In this document: one piece after another, positions 55,403 to 63,373 of the stretch
How the letters are laid out: each line of letters opens with the position of its first letter
How positions within the stretch are numbered: position 1 is the first letter of the stretch
Source of the DNA: Thermoanaerobaculum sp.
GTDB taxonomy: Bacteria > Acidobacteriota > Thermoanaerobaculia > Multivoradales > UBA5704
Length of the DNA stretch: 64,000 nucleotides
Assembly: GCA_021154885.1 (NCBI GenBank)
Contig: JAJKHS010000056.1
Coordinates: forward strand, 34,836 to 98,835
Direction: 5' to 3'
The notes under the pieces: model-generated
What the model was told of the DNA's origin: nothing
Seen by the model: the letters and a program-made list of their open reading frames with translations, nothing else
Databases searched by the model: none
Program-made: the position numbers and the translations under genes

Positions 55403-57133
55403 GTGGATAATCGCCGGCTGCTCATCGCCTTTCTTCTTTCCATGATCGTCATCGGCGTGTGGTTCTGGTTGTTCCCGCCGCCGAAGCCCGCCACGCCGCC
55501 ACCGGCGGCGCAGACGCCTGTACAGACATCGCAGACACCGCAGACGTCTCAGACCCCGGCCGCGGGCCAGCCCACCCCCGCCCCCGGCATTGCGGCAACG
55601 CCCGCTCCCGGTGAGGCGTCTGCGACCACCCCCGCCGCTCCTGCGACTCCCGCGGAGGCCATCCAGGCCGCGGCCGAGGAGCGCGTGACTCTCTCCGACG
55701 GCCGCACCCGCGCCGTCTTCACCAACCGCGGCGCGCAGCTCGTGTCCATGGTCGCGCCGGAGAAGGAGAGCCTGAAGAGCGGCACGCTGGAGCTGGTGCG
55801 CTCGCGGGCGGGCGGCACCTACCCCTACGCGCTGGTGACCAAGGCCCTGAAGCCCCACCCCCTCGACGACGCGCTGTTCCGTGCCGAGAAGAGTCCCGAC
55901 GGCCGCTCCGTCCTCTTCCGCTACAGCGGCCCCCTGGGGGTGGCGGAGAAGCGCTTCGGCTTCGATCCGCGCGGCCTGCTGGAGGTGGACGTCCGGGTCC
56001 CCGGCCACACCGACTGGGGCGTGTTCCTGGGGCCGGGCATCCGCAACCTCACCCCGGAGGAGATGAAGAGCCGGTTCGAGCACCGCCGCGCGGTCCACAA
56101 GCGGGGCGAGACCGTGACCGTGCTCGATGCCTCGGGCGCCTTCGATCCAGTGGAGGTTCCGGGCCAGGGCCTCGCCTGGGTCGGCCTCGCGGACACCTAT
56201 TTCCTCTCCGCCCAAGTCCCCCAGAACGGCCTCGACCGGGCGGTGCTCCAGCCGGTGCTGGTGCAGGAGGCGAAGGGCGAGGGCGCGACGTTCGCCCCGG
56301 TGCCGCCCAAGGACCTGATCACCAAGGAGCAGAAGGATCTGCCGCGGGAGTTCACGCTGGTGCTGGAGCCGGCGGGCGACCGGCTGTCGCTGGTCTCCTA
56401 TTGGGGCTCCAAGGAGTATGACCGGCTGAAGGCCCTCCCCTACGGCCTCGAGGGGACGGTCGAGTTGGGGAAGTTCGGCTTCCTCGCCCGCCCGCTGCTC
56501 GCCGGGCTGCACTGGATCTACGACCACGTGGTGCAGAACTACGGCTGGGCCATCATCCTGATGACGGTGCTCATCAAGCTGCTGCTGCTGCCCGTCACCC
56601 ACAAGAGCACCATGTCGATGCGGAAGATGCAGGAGCTCAACCCCAAGGTGCAGGGGATCCGCGACAAGTACCGCACGAAGCTCAAGGACAAGCAGGGACG
56701 GCCGAACCTGGAGTCGCAGCGCAAGATGAACGAGGAGGTGATGGCCGTCTACAAGGAGGCCGGGGTGAACCCGGCGGGCGGCTGCTTCCCGTTGCTGCTG
56801 CAGATGCCGATCCTGTTCGCCTTCTACGGTCTGCTGGGCTCGGCCGTGGAGCTGCGCAAGGCGCCCTGGATCCTGTGGATCCACGACCTGTCGGTGCACG
56901 ACCCCTACTACGTGCTGCCCATCATCATGGGGATCACGCAGTTCCTCCAGGTGCGGATGGGGCCGCAGGCCGCCGATCCCATGCAGCGCAAGATGTTCCA
57001 GCTCATGCCTCTCGTCATGACTTTCCTGTTCCTCGGCTTTCCCAGCGGCCTGGTGATCTACTGGCTGACCAACAACATCTTGACCATCCTGCAACTCCAG
57101 GTTTACAACCGTCAGCAGAAGGCGGCAGCATGA
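55403..57133 (+). CDS. yidC: Membrane protein insertase YidC
   Basis: 576 residues, the Gram-negative long form. An N-terminal TM (LLIAFLLSMIVIGVWFWLF) is followed by a long Ala/Pro/Thr linker. The periplasmic beta-domain runs to about residue 345. Five C-terminal TM segments contain YGWAIILMTVLIKLLLLP, PVTHKSTMSMRKMQ and FLFLGFPSGLVIYWLTNN. It inserts membrane proteins with or after SecYEG. The GTG start lies 50 bp after yidD. Confidence 0.97.
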   Translation: MDNRRLLIAFLLSMIVIGVWFWLFPPPKPATPPPAAQTPVQTSQTPQTSQTPAAGQPTPAPGIAATPAPGEASATTPAAPATPAEAIQAAAEERVTLSDGRTRAVFTNRGAQLVSMVAPEKESLKSGTLELVRSRAGGTYPYALVTKALKPHPLDDALFRAEKSPDGRSVLFRYSGPLGVAEKRFGFDPRGLLEVDVRVPGHTDWGVFLGPGIRNLTPEEMKSRFEHRRAVHKRGETVTVLDASGAFDPVEVPGQGLAWVGLADTYFLSAQVPQNGLDRAVLQPVLVQEAKGEGATFAPVPPKDLITKEQKDLPREFTLVLEPAGDRLSLVSYWGSKEYDRLKALPYGLEGTVELGKFGFLARPLLAGLHWIYDHVVQNYGWAIILMTVLIKLLLLPVTHKSTMSMRKMQELNPKVQGIRDKYRTKLKDKQGRPNLESQRKMNEEVMAVYKEAGVNPAGGCFPLLLQMPILFAFYGLLGSAVELRKAPWILWIHDLSVHDPYYVLPIIMGITQFLQVRMGPQAADPMQRKMFQLMPLVMTFLFLGFPSGLVIYWLTNNILTILQLQVYNRQQKAAA

Positions 57134-58266
57134 CGGGACCCGGAGCGGAGGACCCAGAGACGATCCCTATGAACGACGCCAAGCGACGGTTCTTCTCGGG
57201 CGACAGCCTGCAGCAGGCGATCATCCAGGCTGCCAACTACTTCAACCTCGACCCCGACTGGGTGGCCTACAAGAGTCTGGAGAAGCGGCATGGGTTCCTG
57301 AAGACCCGCCGCAAGGTGGTCATCGAGGTCGACCCCGACAATCCGAAACGGGACGCGCCCGTGTCCACCCCGGCGACCACCCGGACGGTCCCGCCGCCTC
57401 CGCCGTCCGCCTATTTGACCCGGGAACTGACGCGGGAGCCCACCGCTCCCGGCGTCATGGCGGAGCGTCCCCCCGCGGCGGCGAGGCCGGAGGGCGACCG
57501 GCCGCGGTTATCTCCGGGGGCTCTGGGGGCTCCCCGGGAGCGGCGCCCTGGTCCCCCTGGCGGCGGGAGCCGCGACCGCGGCCCCCGCGGGGGTGATGAT
57601 CGCGGGAATCGGGCAAATCGCGACGACCGCGGAAATCGGGCTCCCCGGGGGGATCGCGGCGAGCGCCCCCGTCGCGGGGACAACCGGCGCCCGCCACGGC
57701 CGGCGGAGCGGTCCTCCTCGGGCATCGAGCCGTTCCGGCTGGAGAGTGGGCCCGGCGAGGGCCTGGTGACTCTGCCGGAGAAGCCGCGGCGGGTCTCCGA
57801 GCGGTACCCTGAGGCCACCGGCCCGATGGCGGAGGCGGCGGCGAAGTCGGCCGAGCTGCTGATCCGCATCGCCGGCCTGGACCTCAAGGCCCAGGTCTTC
57901 CAGGGCGAAGAGCGGCTGGAGGTCGACCTCTCGGGCGAGGACGTGGACTGGTGTTTCGCGGACGACGGCGAGTTCGTGCAGGCCGTCGAGCACCTGCTGC
58001 CGCGGATGATCCGGAGTCTGTCGGGCGAGGCCGTACCGGTGCGGGTGGACTGCGACAACTTCCATGAGATCCGCGAGGAGCGGCTGCGCAGCCTGGCGCA
58101 GAAGGTTGCAGAGGAGGTCCGCCGGCAGGGCAAGCCGCGCATCCTGGAGCCCATGAACCCCGGCGACCGGCGGATCATCCACGTCACCCTCGCGGACGAT
58201 CCCGGCGTGGTCACCGAGAGCGAGGGGGATGGGTACTTCAAGCGGGTGATGGTGCGGCCGGCGTAG
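57130..58266 (+). CDS. jag: Jag/KhpB family RNA-binding protein (Jag-N, KH, R3H)
   Basis: About 378 residues. The Jag-N domain is RRFFSGDSLQQAIIQAANYFNLDPDWVAYKSLEKRHG. A low-complexity Arg/Gly/Asp/Pro linker spans about residues 75-215, and a KH-like domain follows. The R3H motif NPGDRRIIHVTLADDPGVVTESEG is near the C-terminus. The first ATG (57130) overlaps the yidC stop; a second ATG at 57169 is closer to the conserved domain. It binds RNA and is linked to cell-wall control in other bacteria. The long disordered linker is unusual. Confidence 0.92.
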   Translation: MTGPGAEDPETIPMNDAKRRFFSGDSLQQAIIQAANYFNLDPDWVAYKSLEKRHGFLKTRRKVVIEVDPDNPKRDAPVSTPATTRTVPPPPPSAYLTRELTREPTAPGVMAERPPAAARPEGDRPRLSPGALGAPRERRPGPPGGGSRDRGPRGGDDRGNRANRDDRGNRAPRGDRGERPRRGDNRRPPRPAERSSSGIEPFRLESGPGEGLVTLPEKPRRVSERYPEATGPMAEAAAKSAELLIRIAGLDLKAQVFQGEERLEVDLSGEDVDWCFADDGEFVQAVEHLLPRMIRSLSGEAVPVRVDCDNFHEIREERLRSLAQKVAEEVRRQGKPRILEPMNPGDRRIIHVTLADDPGVVTESEGDGYFKRVMVRPA

Positions 58267-58271
58267 GGCGG

Positions 58272-58287
58272 TGTTTCACGTGGAACA
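58272..58287 (+). promoter_or_regulatory. parS site 1
   Basis: TGTTTCACGTGGAACA differs at one position from the parS consensus TGTTTCACGTGAAACA, the ParB binding site. It lies just after jag. Confidence 0.85.
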
Positions 58288-58294
58288 GTGGAAG

Positions 58295-58398
58295 AACACG
58301 GACGAGCACGGACGAACAGAGACGAACACCGGACGAGAAAGCGCCCGTTTTCTTTGAAGTCCGTGTTGGTCCTTGTTCGTCCGTGCTCGTCCGTGCTC
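58295..58398. repeat. Long imperfect hairpin of CACGGACGA units between two parS sites
   Basis: The left arm AACACGGACGAGCACGGACGAAC and the right arm, read as complement, GAGCACGGACGAGCACGGACGAAC, can pair over about 40 bp. Each is composed of ~9-10-nt units. It lies exactly between parS sites 1 and 2. Confidence 0.75.
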
Positions 58399-58405
58399 CC
58401 CCGGT

Positions 58406-58421
58406 TGTTTCACGTGAAACC
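58406..58421 (+). promoter_or_regulatory. parS site 2
   Basis: TGTTTCACGTGAAACC matches parS at 15 of 16 positions. It lies 4 bp before the rsmG start codon. Confidence 0.88.
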
Positions 58422-58424
58422 GCC

Positions 58425-59072
58425 ATGGCCTTCGCCCTCCCCCGCCTCTCCCTTGCCGGCTTCGCCGCGGCGCTCGCTCCGCTCTCCCCCGAATCCCTGG
58501 ACGAGCCGGCGATCGCGGCCCTCTTCTCCTATTACCAGGAGCTGGCGCGGTGGAACGAGAAGCTGAACCTGATCGGACCAGGGACGGCGGGGGAGATCCT
58601 GGCCCGGCACTTCGGCGAGTCGCTGGCGGCCCTCCCGCTCGTGCCGGCCGGAGCGCGGGTGGGGCTCGACCTGGGATCGGGTGCGGGGTTCCCCGGCCTG
58701 GTGCTCGCCGCCGTCCGACCAGGGTTGGAGATGACGCTGGTGGAGGCCCGGGAACGGAAGTGGGCGTTCCTCCTGACCGCCGCCCGCCGGGCCGCGTTGT
58801 CCTGCCGGTGCCTCAATGCTAGAGTGCGGGTTCCGTTGCCTCCCGGCCTGCCCGAGGGCATCGACGTGATCACCTCGCGGGCCCTCCGGCTCGACCCTGA
58901 AACGTGGGGGGCTCTCGCGCACCGCCTGGGAGCCGGGGGGCGCGTCCTCCTCTGGGTGGGCGAACACGATCCCGACCTGCCGCCGGACCTCGTCTCCTGC
59001 GGCGGCGTCAAGCTCGCAGGGAGCGAGCGGCGGCGCGTTCTGGCGCTGCGCCTCGCCCCCTCCGGGCCCTGA
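58425..59072 (+). CDS. rsmG: 16S rRNA (guanine-527-N7)-methyltransferase RsmG
   Basis: 215 residues. SAM motif I is VGLDLGSGAGFPGLVLA, followed by MTLVEARERKWAFL. ATG at 58425 (MAFALPRLS) is used because the longer frame would translate parS site 2. It methylates G527 of 16S rRNA. parA follows 42 bp later. Confidence 0.94.
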   Translation: MAFALPRLSLAGFAAALAPLSPESLDEPAIAALFSYYQELARWNEKLNLIGPGTAGEILARHFGESLAALPLVPAGARVGLDLGSGAGFPGLVLAAVRPGLEMTLVEARERKWAFLLTAARRAALSCRCLNARVRVPLPPGLPEGIDVITSRALRLDPETWGALAHRLGAGGRVLLWVGEHDPDLPPDLVSCGGVKLAGSERRRVLALRLAPSGP

Positions 59073-59114
59073 GCACCCTGAGAGTCGTTGACCGAGTCAT
59101 CCGAGCCATCGAGC

Positions 59115-59867
59115 ATGATCCTCGCCATTGCGAATCAGAAGGGTGGAGTCGGCAAGACCACCACCGCCATCAACCTGGGAGCCGGCCTCGGCGCCCTCGA
59201 GCGCCGCGTCCTGCTGGTGGACTGCGATCCTCAGGGCAACGCCACCCGCGGGCTGGGCGGCAAGGCCTCCCCGCCGCACCTCTACCACGCCCTCACCGGC
59301 GACTTCCCCCTCCAGGAGGCGATCCGCCCGTCCGGCTTCCCCAACCTCGACCTCGTCCCCTCCCAGCGCGACCTGGTGGGCGTCGAGGTGGAGTTCGTGG
59401 GCGAGCCCGGCTGGGAGGGGCGGCTCAAGGGGATCCTCGCCACGGTGGCCGGCCGGTACGACACCATCCTGCTCGACTGCCCGCCGTCGCTCGGGCATCT
59501 CACGGTGAGCGCGCTGACGGCTGCGGACGGCGTCCTCGTCCCGCTGCAGTGCGAGTACTTCGCCCTCGAAGGAATCACCGAGCTGATGTCGACCGTCCGG
59601 CGCATCCAGGGCGGGCTCAACCCGCGCCTCGCCATCGCGGGTATCCTGCTGACCATGTACGACGACCGCACCAACCTGTCGAAGGACGTGGCGGAGGACA
59701 TCCGCTCCCACTTCGCCGGCCAGGTCTTCGAGACGGTGGTGCCGCGCAACATCCGGCTGGCGGAGGCGCCGAGCCACGGCCTGCCGATCTTCCAGTACGA
59801 CATCAAGTCGCGGGGCGCCGAGGCCTACCTGGCCGTGGCCCGCGAGCTTCTGCGGAGGGCGGCTTGA
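59115..59867 (+). CDS. parA: Chromosome partitioning ATPase ParA
   Basis: 250 residues. The deviant Walker A KGGVGKTT carries both lysines (K9, K14). LLDCPPSLG and VLVPLQCEYFALEG are typical. ATG 59115 (MILAIANQ) is preferred over TTG 59088. It drives origin segregation with ParB. The parB TTG overlaps its stop. Confidence 0.96.
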   Translation: MILAIANQKGGVGKTTTAINLGAGLGALERRVLLVDCDPQGNATRGLGGKASPPHLYHALTGDFPLQEAIRPSGFPNLDLVPSQRDLVGVEVEFVGEPGWEGRLKGILATVAGRYDTILLDCPPSLGHLTVSALTAADGVLVPLQCEYFALEGITELMSTVRRIQGGLNPRLAIAGILLTMYDDRTNLSKDVAEDIRSHFAGQVFETVVPRNIRLAEAPSHGLPIFQYDIKSRGAEAYLAVARELLRRAA

Positions 59868-60739
59868 ACCCGAGTCTGACGCCAAAAAAGCGGGGCCTCG
59901 GCCGCGGCCTCGACGCGCTGATCGAGACGGCTCCCGAGAAGCCGCAGCCGGTGCGCACCCTGCCCATCGACAGCCTGAAGCCGAATCGCTTCCAGCCGCG
60001 CACCCAATTCGCCGACGCGGCGCTCGAAGAGCTCGCGGAGTCGATCCGCGCGCAGGGAATCGTCCAGCCCCTGGTCGTCACCCCTGAGGGGGACGGCTGG
60101 GCCATCATCGCCGGCGAGCGCCGCTGGCGGGCGGCCCGCAAGGTGGGCCTGGAGAGCGTGCCGGTGGTGGTGCGCGAGGTGGCGGACGACCGCGAGCTGC
60201 TGGAGCTGGCGCTGGTCGAGAACCTCCAGCGCAGCGACCTGAACCCGGTCGAGGAGGCCGAGGCCTACGCCGCGCTGCAGGAGAAGTTCGGCCTCTCCCA
60301 CGAGGCGGTCGCCACCCGGGTGGGCAAGGCCCGCACCACAGTCACCAACGCCTTGCGCCTCCTGCGCCTGCCCGAGGAGGTGCGGGATCTGCTGCGCGAG
60401 GGGCAGCTCACGGCCGGCCAGGCCCGTCCTCTCCTGGGGATGGAGAGCGCTGACGAGCAGGTCCTCCTCGCCGAGCGCGCGGTGCGGGAGGGGCTCTCCG
60501 CCCGCGACCTCGAGCGGCTGGCCGCGGCGCCCAAGGAATTGCAGAAGCCGAAGAAGAAGACGGACCGTCCGGTCGAGGTCCATACCGTTGCCGCGGAGGA
60601 GAAGCTCACCCGCCGCCTGCAGACCCGGGTCGAGATCAAGCGCCAGGGCAAGGGCGGCCACGTGAGGATCCACTTCCATTCGGAAGAGGAGCTGATGCGG
60701 CTTTACGACGTCCTGACCGAGCGCGGAGACACCCGATGA
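59864..60739 (+). CDS. parB: Chromosome partitioning protein ParB
   Basis: 291 residues. The N-terminal segment has KKRGLGRGLDALI, a ParA-contact motif. The CTP-binding/nuclease-like part (IVQPLVVTPEGDGWAIIAGERRWRAAR) includes GERRWRA. The HTH is SHEAVATRVGKARTTVTNALRLL. It starts with TTG overlapping the parA stop. It binds the two parS sites just upstream of rsmG. Confidence 0.96.
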   Translation: MNPSLTPKKRGLGRGLDALIETAPEKPQPVRTLPIDSLKPNRFQPRTQFADAALEELAESIRAQGIVQPLVVTPEGDGWAIIAGERRWRAARKVGLESVPVVVREVADDRELLELALVENLQRSDLNPVEEAEAYAALQEKFGLSHEAVATRVGKARTTVTNALRLLRLPEEVRDLLREGQLTAGQARPLLGMESADEQVLLAERAVREGLSARDLERLAAAPKELQKPKKKTDRPVEVHTVAAEEKLTRRLQTRVEIKRQGKGGHVRIHFHSEEELMRLYDVLTERGDTR

Positions 60740-61128
60740 TCTTCAAAGCGGAGGGCAAGCACGCCGACCTCAACGGTTTCCTCGACAAGGGCAGCCACCT
60801 CCACGGCGAGCTGCGCTTCGACGCCTCCTTCCGGGTTGACGGCAAGCTCACGGGGACGGTGGAGTCCGAAGGCGACCTGATCGTGGGCGAGAGCGGCGAG
60901 GTCGAGGGCGAGGTGCGGGTGGGCCAAATCTTCGTCTCCGGTACCGTCCGCGGCTCCGTGAGGGCCAGTCGCAAGGTTCAGATCGCCCCGCACGGCAAGC
61001 TTTTCGCCGAGATCGACACGCCCTCCCTGGTGATCGAGGATGGCGCTCTCTTCGAAGGGACCTGCTCCATGAACCGCGACGGCGGCAAGACCTCCCCGGG
61101 ACCCAAGCTGGTGGCGCAGAAGGCTTAA
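60736..61128 (+). CDS. bacM: Bactofilin
   Basis: 130 residues. A central hydrophobic beta-helix (SHLHGELRFDASFRVDGKLTGTVESEGDLIVGESGEVEGEVRVG) and flanking flexible ends are typical. Bactofilins polymerise without nucleotide and scaffold cell shape or ParAB-origin positioning. ATGA overlap with the parB stop supports coupling, as in other genomes with parAB-bacM. Confidence 0.92.
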   Translation: MIFKAEGKHADLNGFLDKGSHLHGELRFDASFRVDGKLTGTVESEGDLIVGESGEVEGEVRVGQIFVSGTVRGSVRASRKVQIAPHGKLFAEIDTPSLVIEDGALFEGTCSMNRDGGKTSPGPKLVAQKA

Positions 61129-61135
61129 AGAGGAA

Positions 61136-61231
61136 AAGGGACCTCAGGGACAGCAGGGACTTCAGGGACAAGAAAAGAGACTGCCGAAGGGCTTCTTCGT
61201 CCCTGCTGTCCCTGAAGTCCCTGTCGTCCCT
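61136..61231. repeat. Long imperfect hairpin built of GGGAC units (second copy)
   Basis: Left arm GGGACCTCAGGGACAGCAGGGACTTCAGGGAC and right arm GTCCCTGCTGTCCCTGAAGTCCCTGTCGTCCCT pair almost perfectly. It is the same family as 9841-9950. It lies between convergent genes and could stop transcription from both. Confidence 0.78.
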
Positions 61232-63014
61232 AGTTCTGGCGCTCAGGCCTCTCCATCGCCGGCGCCAACCCCTCATACGACGGAAAGAACGTCAGCGGAT
61301 TGCGGGCCAGGAATCCCTTGTCGAACGCCGAGGTGAGCACCTGGCCGTCGAGGTCCCGGGCCACCGGGAAGCCGAGACCGTAAAGCAGCGTGGGGGCGAC
61401 GTCCTCGAGCTGCGCGCCGGTCACCAGGGCACCCGGCCGGATCCCCTCGCCGTAGAGCAGCAGAACGCCGTCGGGCGCGTCCGCGAAGCTTCCCGCCAGC
61501 GCCGTTTCCGGGGCCACACCCTGCCAGAGCCGGGGCCAGCCGGCGCCCTTGGGGTTCGCGCCGTAGGCCGAAACCACGGCGAGGAGGTGCGGACCCTTCT
61601 CGTGGGCCCATACCTCGCCGAGGAAGGCGTCGAGCTGGACGTAGTACGCCGTCACCCGGTCGGCCGCCGCCCGCGCCGCGCTCCCCTTCGCACCGTCGAA
61701 CTGCACCCGGCTGAAGCCGCCGAAGGACTCGCGAGACACCTCGCGCAGCCCGGGGAGGACGAGGAACATCGCCTCCACCTGCGGCGACTGATCGGCGAGG
61801 GAGAGGGTGAGGGCCTCCCGCCAGGCGTCGCCGGCGAGGGATTCGAGCAGGCTGCGGGGCAGGCGCGGCCCGAAGCGGCCCCGCAGCGAGGTTTCGAGGT
61901 CCCGGGCGTTGGGCCGGAACAGCAGCCCGCGGTCGAAGAGGTCGGCGGGCCAGGCGCTTGCCGGCTCGGGGGTGGGCTGGAAGTAGCGATCCGCCAATGC
62001 GAAGACGGCTTCGCCGTGGGCGGGTTCCGCCGCCGGCCAGCCGCACACGCCAGCCGGCACGCCCAGCCGCGGCAGGATCTCCCAGAGAGCAAGGGTCTTG
62101 CGGGGGTGAGGCGGTGGCGGCAGAGGCTCCTGGCCGAGCGTGCCCCAGCGGCGGAACGAGAGGCCCGTGGGCAGGAGCCGCAACTCGCCGCCCGGCGCGA
62201 GGAACCCCGCTGGATAGGGACGCTGACCATTGACCCCGTGCTTGAACGGGTACTTGCCCGTGGCGAGCGTCGTCCATAGCGCGTCGCGGCGGGCCGGCGA
62301 CAGGGATTCGAGCCGTCCGTAGGCCCCGTTCTGCAGCACCGAGGCGAGGAACGGCAGACGCCCCTGGCCGGCCAGCGGCAGGATGGCGTCGAGGGTCGCC
62401 GAGTCGATGCCGATCACCCACAGCCGCGGCCGCCGGCCGGTCTCCACCGCCGCCGGGCGGGGAGCCGGCGCGGGCCGGGGGTGGAAGGCCTCCCGGCGCT
62501 CCACCATGGCGTAGATCGAGAGCAGCGCGATCAACGCCAGCCCCCAGCGGCTGCGCCGGCCGTATCGCCGCCGGTGGAGCGAATGCAGCAGAGCCGTGTA
62601 GAAGGCGATGAGCGCGCCGAGCGAGAGCCAGAGCGCCGTCTTGATCAGCCGGTCGTTGATCCCCGGCGGGAGGTAGTAGGCATAGTAGGAGGCGTGGGTC
62701 CAGTCGAGGAGCGCGGCAGCGGCGAGGGCGGCGGTGAGGCCCCAGGGTAGGGCCCGCAGAGCGCGGCGCGGGTGGCGCCGGGTGAAGGGGAGGTGGAGGG
62801 CGAGGCTCGCAAGGCCGAGCAGCGTGCCATAAACCGCGGCACCGCGCAGCACCGGGCCCGCTGCAAAGGGGAGCCCGGGGTTGAGGAAGAAGATGAGGCC
62901 GGCGAGGTGGATGCCCGCCAGCGCCCCGGGGGCGAAGCCGCCCCCGAGGATCGCGAGCCACCGCCGCGTCAGACGATAAAGATCGGTTTGTCCAGCTTCT
63001 GGTGGAAGTGCCAC
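61230..63014 (-). CDS. Alkaline-phosphatase-superfamily membrane protein (phosphodiesterase-like)
   Basis: 594 residues. An N-terminal part with several TM segments (LAGIHLAGLIFFLNPGLPF, TAALAAAALLDW and others) leads to a periplasmic phosphatase-fold domain. The metal-binding motif VIGIDSATLDAILPLAGQGRLPFL and LWTTLATGKYPFKHGV fit type I phosphodiesterases/nucleotide pyrophosphatases. The substrate is unknown; lipid or glycan phosphate transfer is possible. ATG 63014 overlaps the upstream gene by 46 bp, and no later good start was found. Confidence 0.8.
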   Translation of the reverse strand: MALPPEAGQTDLYRLTRRWLAILGGGFAPGALAGIHLAGLIFFLNPGLPFAAGPVLRGAAVYGTLLGLASLALHLPFTRRHPRRALRALPWGLTAALAAAALLDWTHASYYAYYLPPGINDRLIKTALWLSLGALIAFYTALLHSLHRRRYGRRSRWGLALIALLSIYAMVERREAFHPRPAPAPRPAAVETGRRPRLWVIGIDSATLDAILPLAGQGRLPFLASVLQNGAYGRLESLSPARRDALWTTLATGKYPFKHGVNGQRPYPAGFLAPGGELRLLPTGLSFRRWGTLGQEPLPPPPHPRKTLALWEILPRLGVPAGVCGWPAAEPAHGEAVFALADRYFQPTPEPASAWPADLFDRGLLFRPNARDLETSLRGRFGPRLPRSLLESLAGDAWREALTLSLADQSPQVEAMFLVLPGLREVSRESFGGFSRVQFDGAKGSAARAAADRVTAYYVQLDAFLGEVWAHEKGPHLLAVVSAYGANPKGAGWPRLWQGVAPETALAGSFADAPDGVLLLYGEGIRPGALVTGAQLEDVAPTLLYGLGFPVARDLDGQVLTSAFDKGFLARNPLTFFPSYEGLAPAMERPERQN

Positions 63015-63340
63015 TGGTACGTGAATCCAAGGAGGTCCAGCGGAACCGTGTATTCGACCTCGATGTAGATCCGGTCGCCGTTGCGCTCGACCCTGACGTC
63101 GCTCTTCTGCAGCGGGATCCCGAGCTGGCGGGACCGGTCCATGATCATCTTGCTCAGCTCATCCGGCGGCGTGCGGGCGGAGTGGAACTTCGCCAGCTCG
63201 TCCATATAGTCGTACAGCTCGCTGCTCTGGATCTTGACCGGCACGGCTTTCCAGGCGATCAGGCACACCAGGCCGAGTGCGAGCAACCAGAGGATACACC
63301 CCAGATTCCCCTCGCCCCGTTCGGATCTCCGTCGTGGCAT
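62969..63340 (-). CDS. Small membrane protein, DUF4845-like
   Basis: 123 residues. A single N-terminal TM (LGCILWLLALGLVCLIAWKAVPV) is followed by an extracytoplasmic alpha/beta domain (YDYMDELAKFHSARTPPDELSKMIMDRSRQLGIP, RIYIEVEYTVPLDLLGFTYQWHF). This pattern is that of DUF4845 proteins often next to lepB. The ideal AAGGAGGGAGCC ribosome site precedes ATG. It lies 33 bp after the lepB stop. Confidence 0.8.
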   Translation of the reverse strand: MPRRRSERGEGNLGCILWLLALGLVCLIAWKAVPVKIQSSELYDYMDELAKFHSARTPPDELSKMIMDRSRQLGIPLQKSDVRVERNGDRIYIEVEYTVPLDLLGFTYQWHFHQKLDKPIFIV

Positions 63341-63373
63341 GGCTCCCTCCTTGAAGGACTGTTGGAGGGTAGT

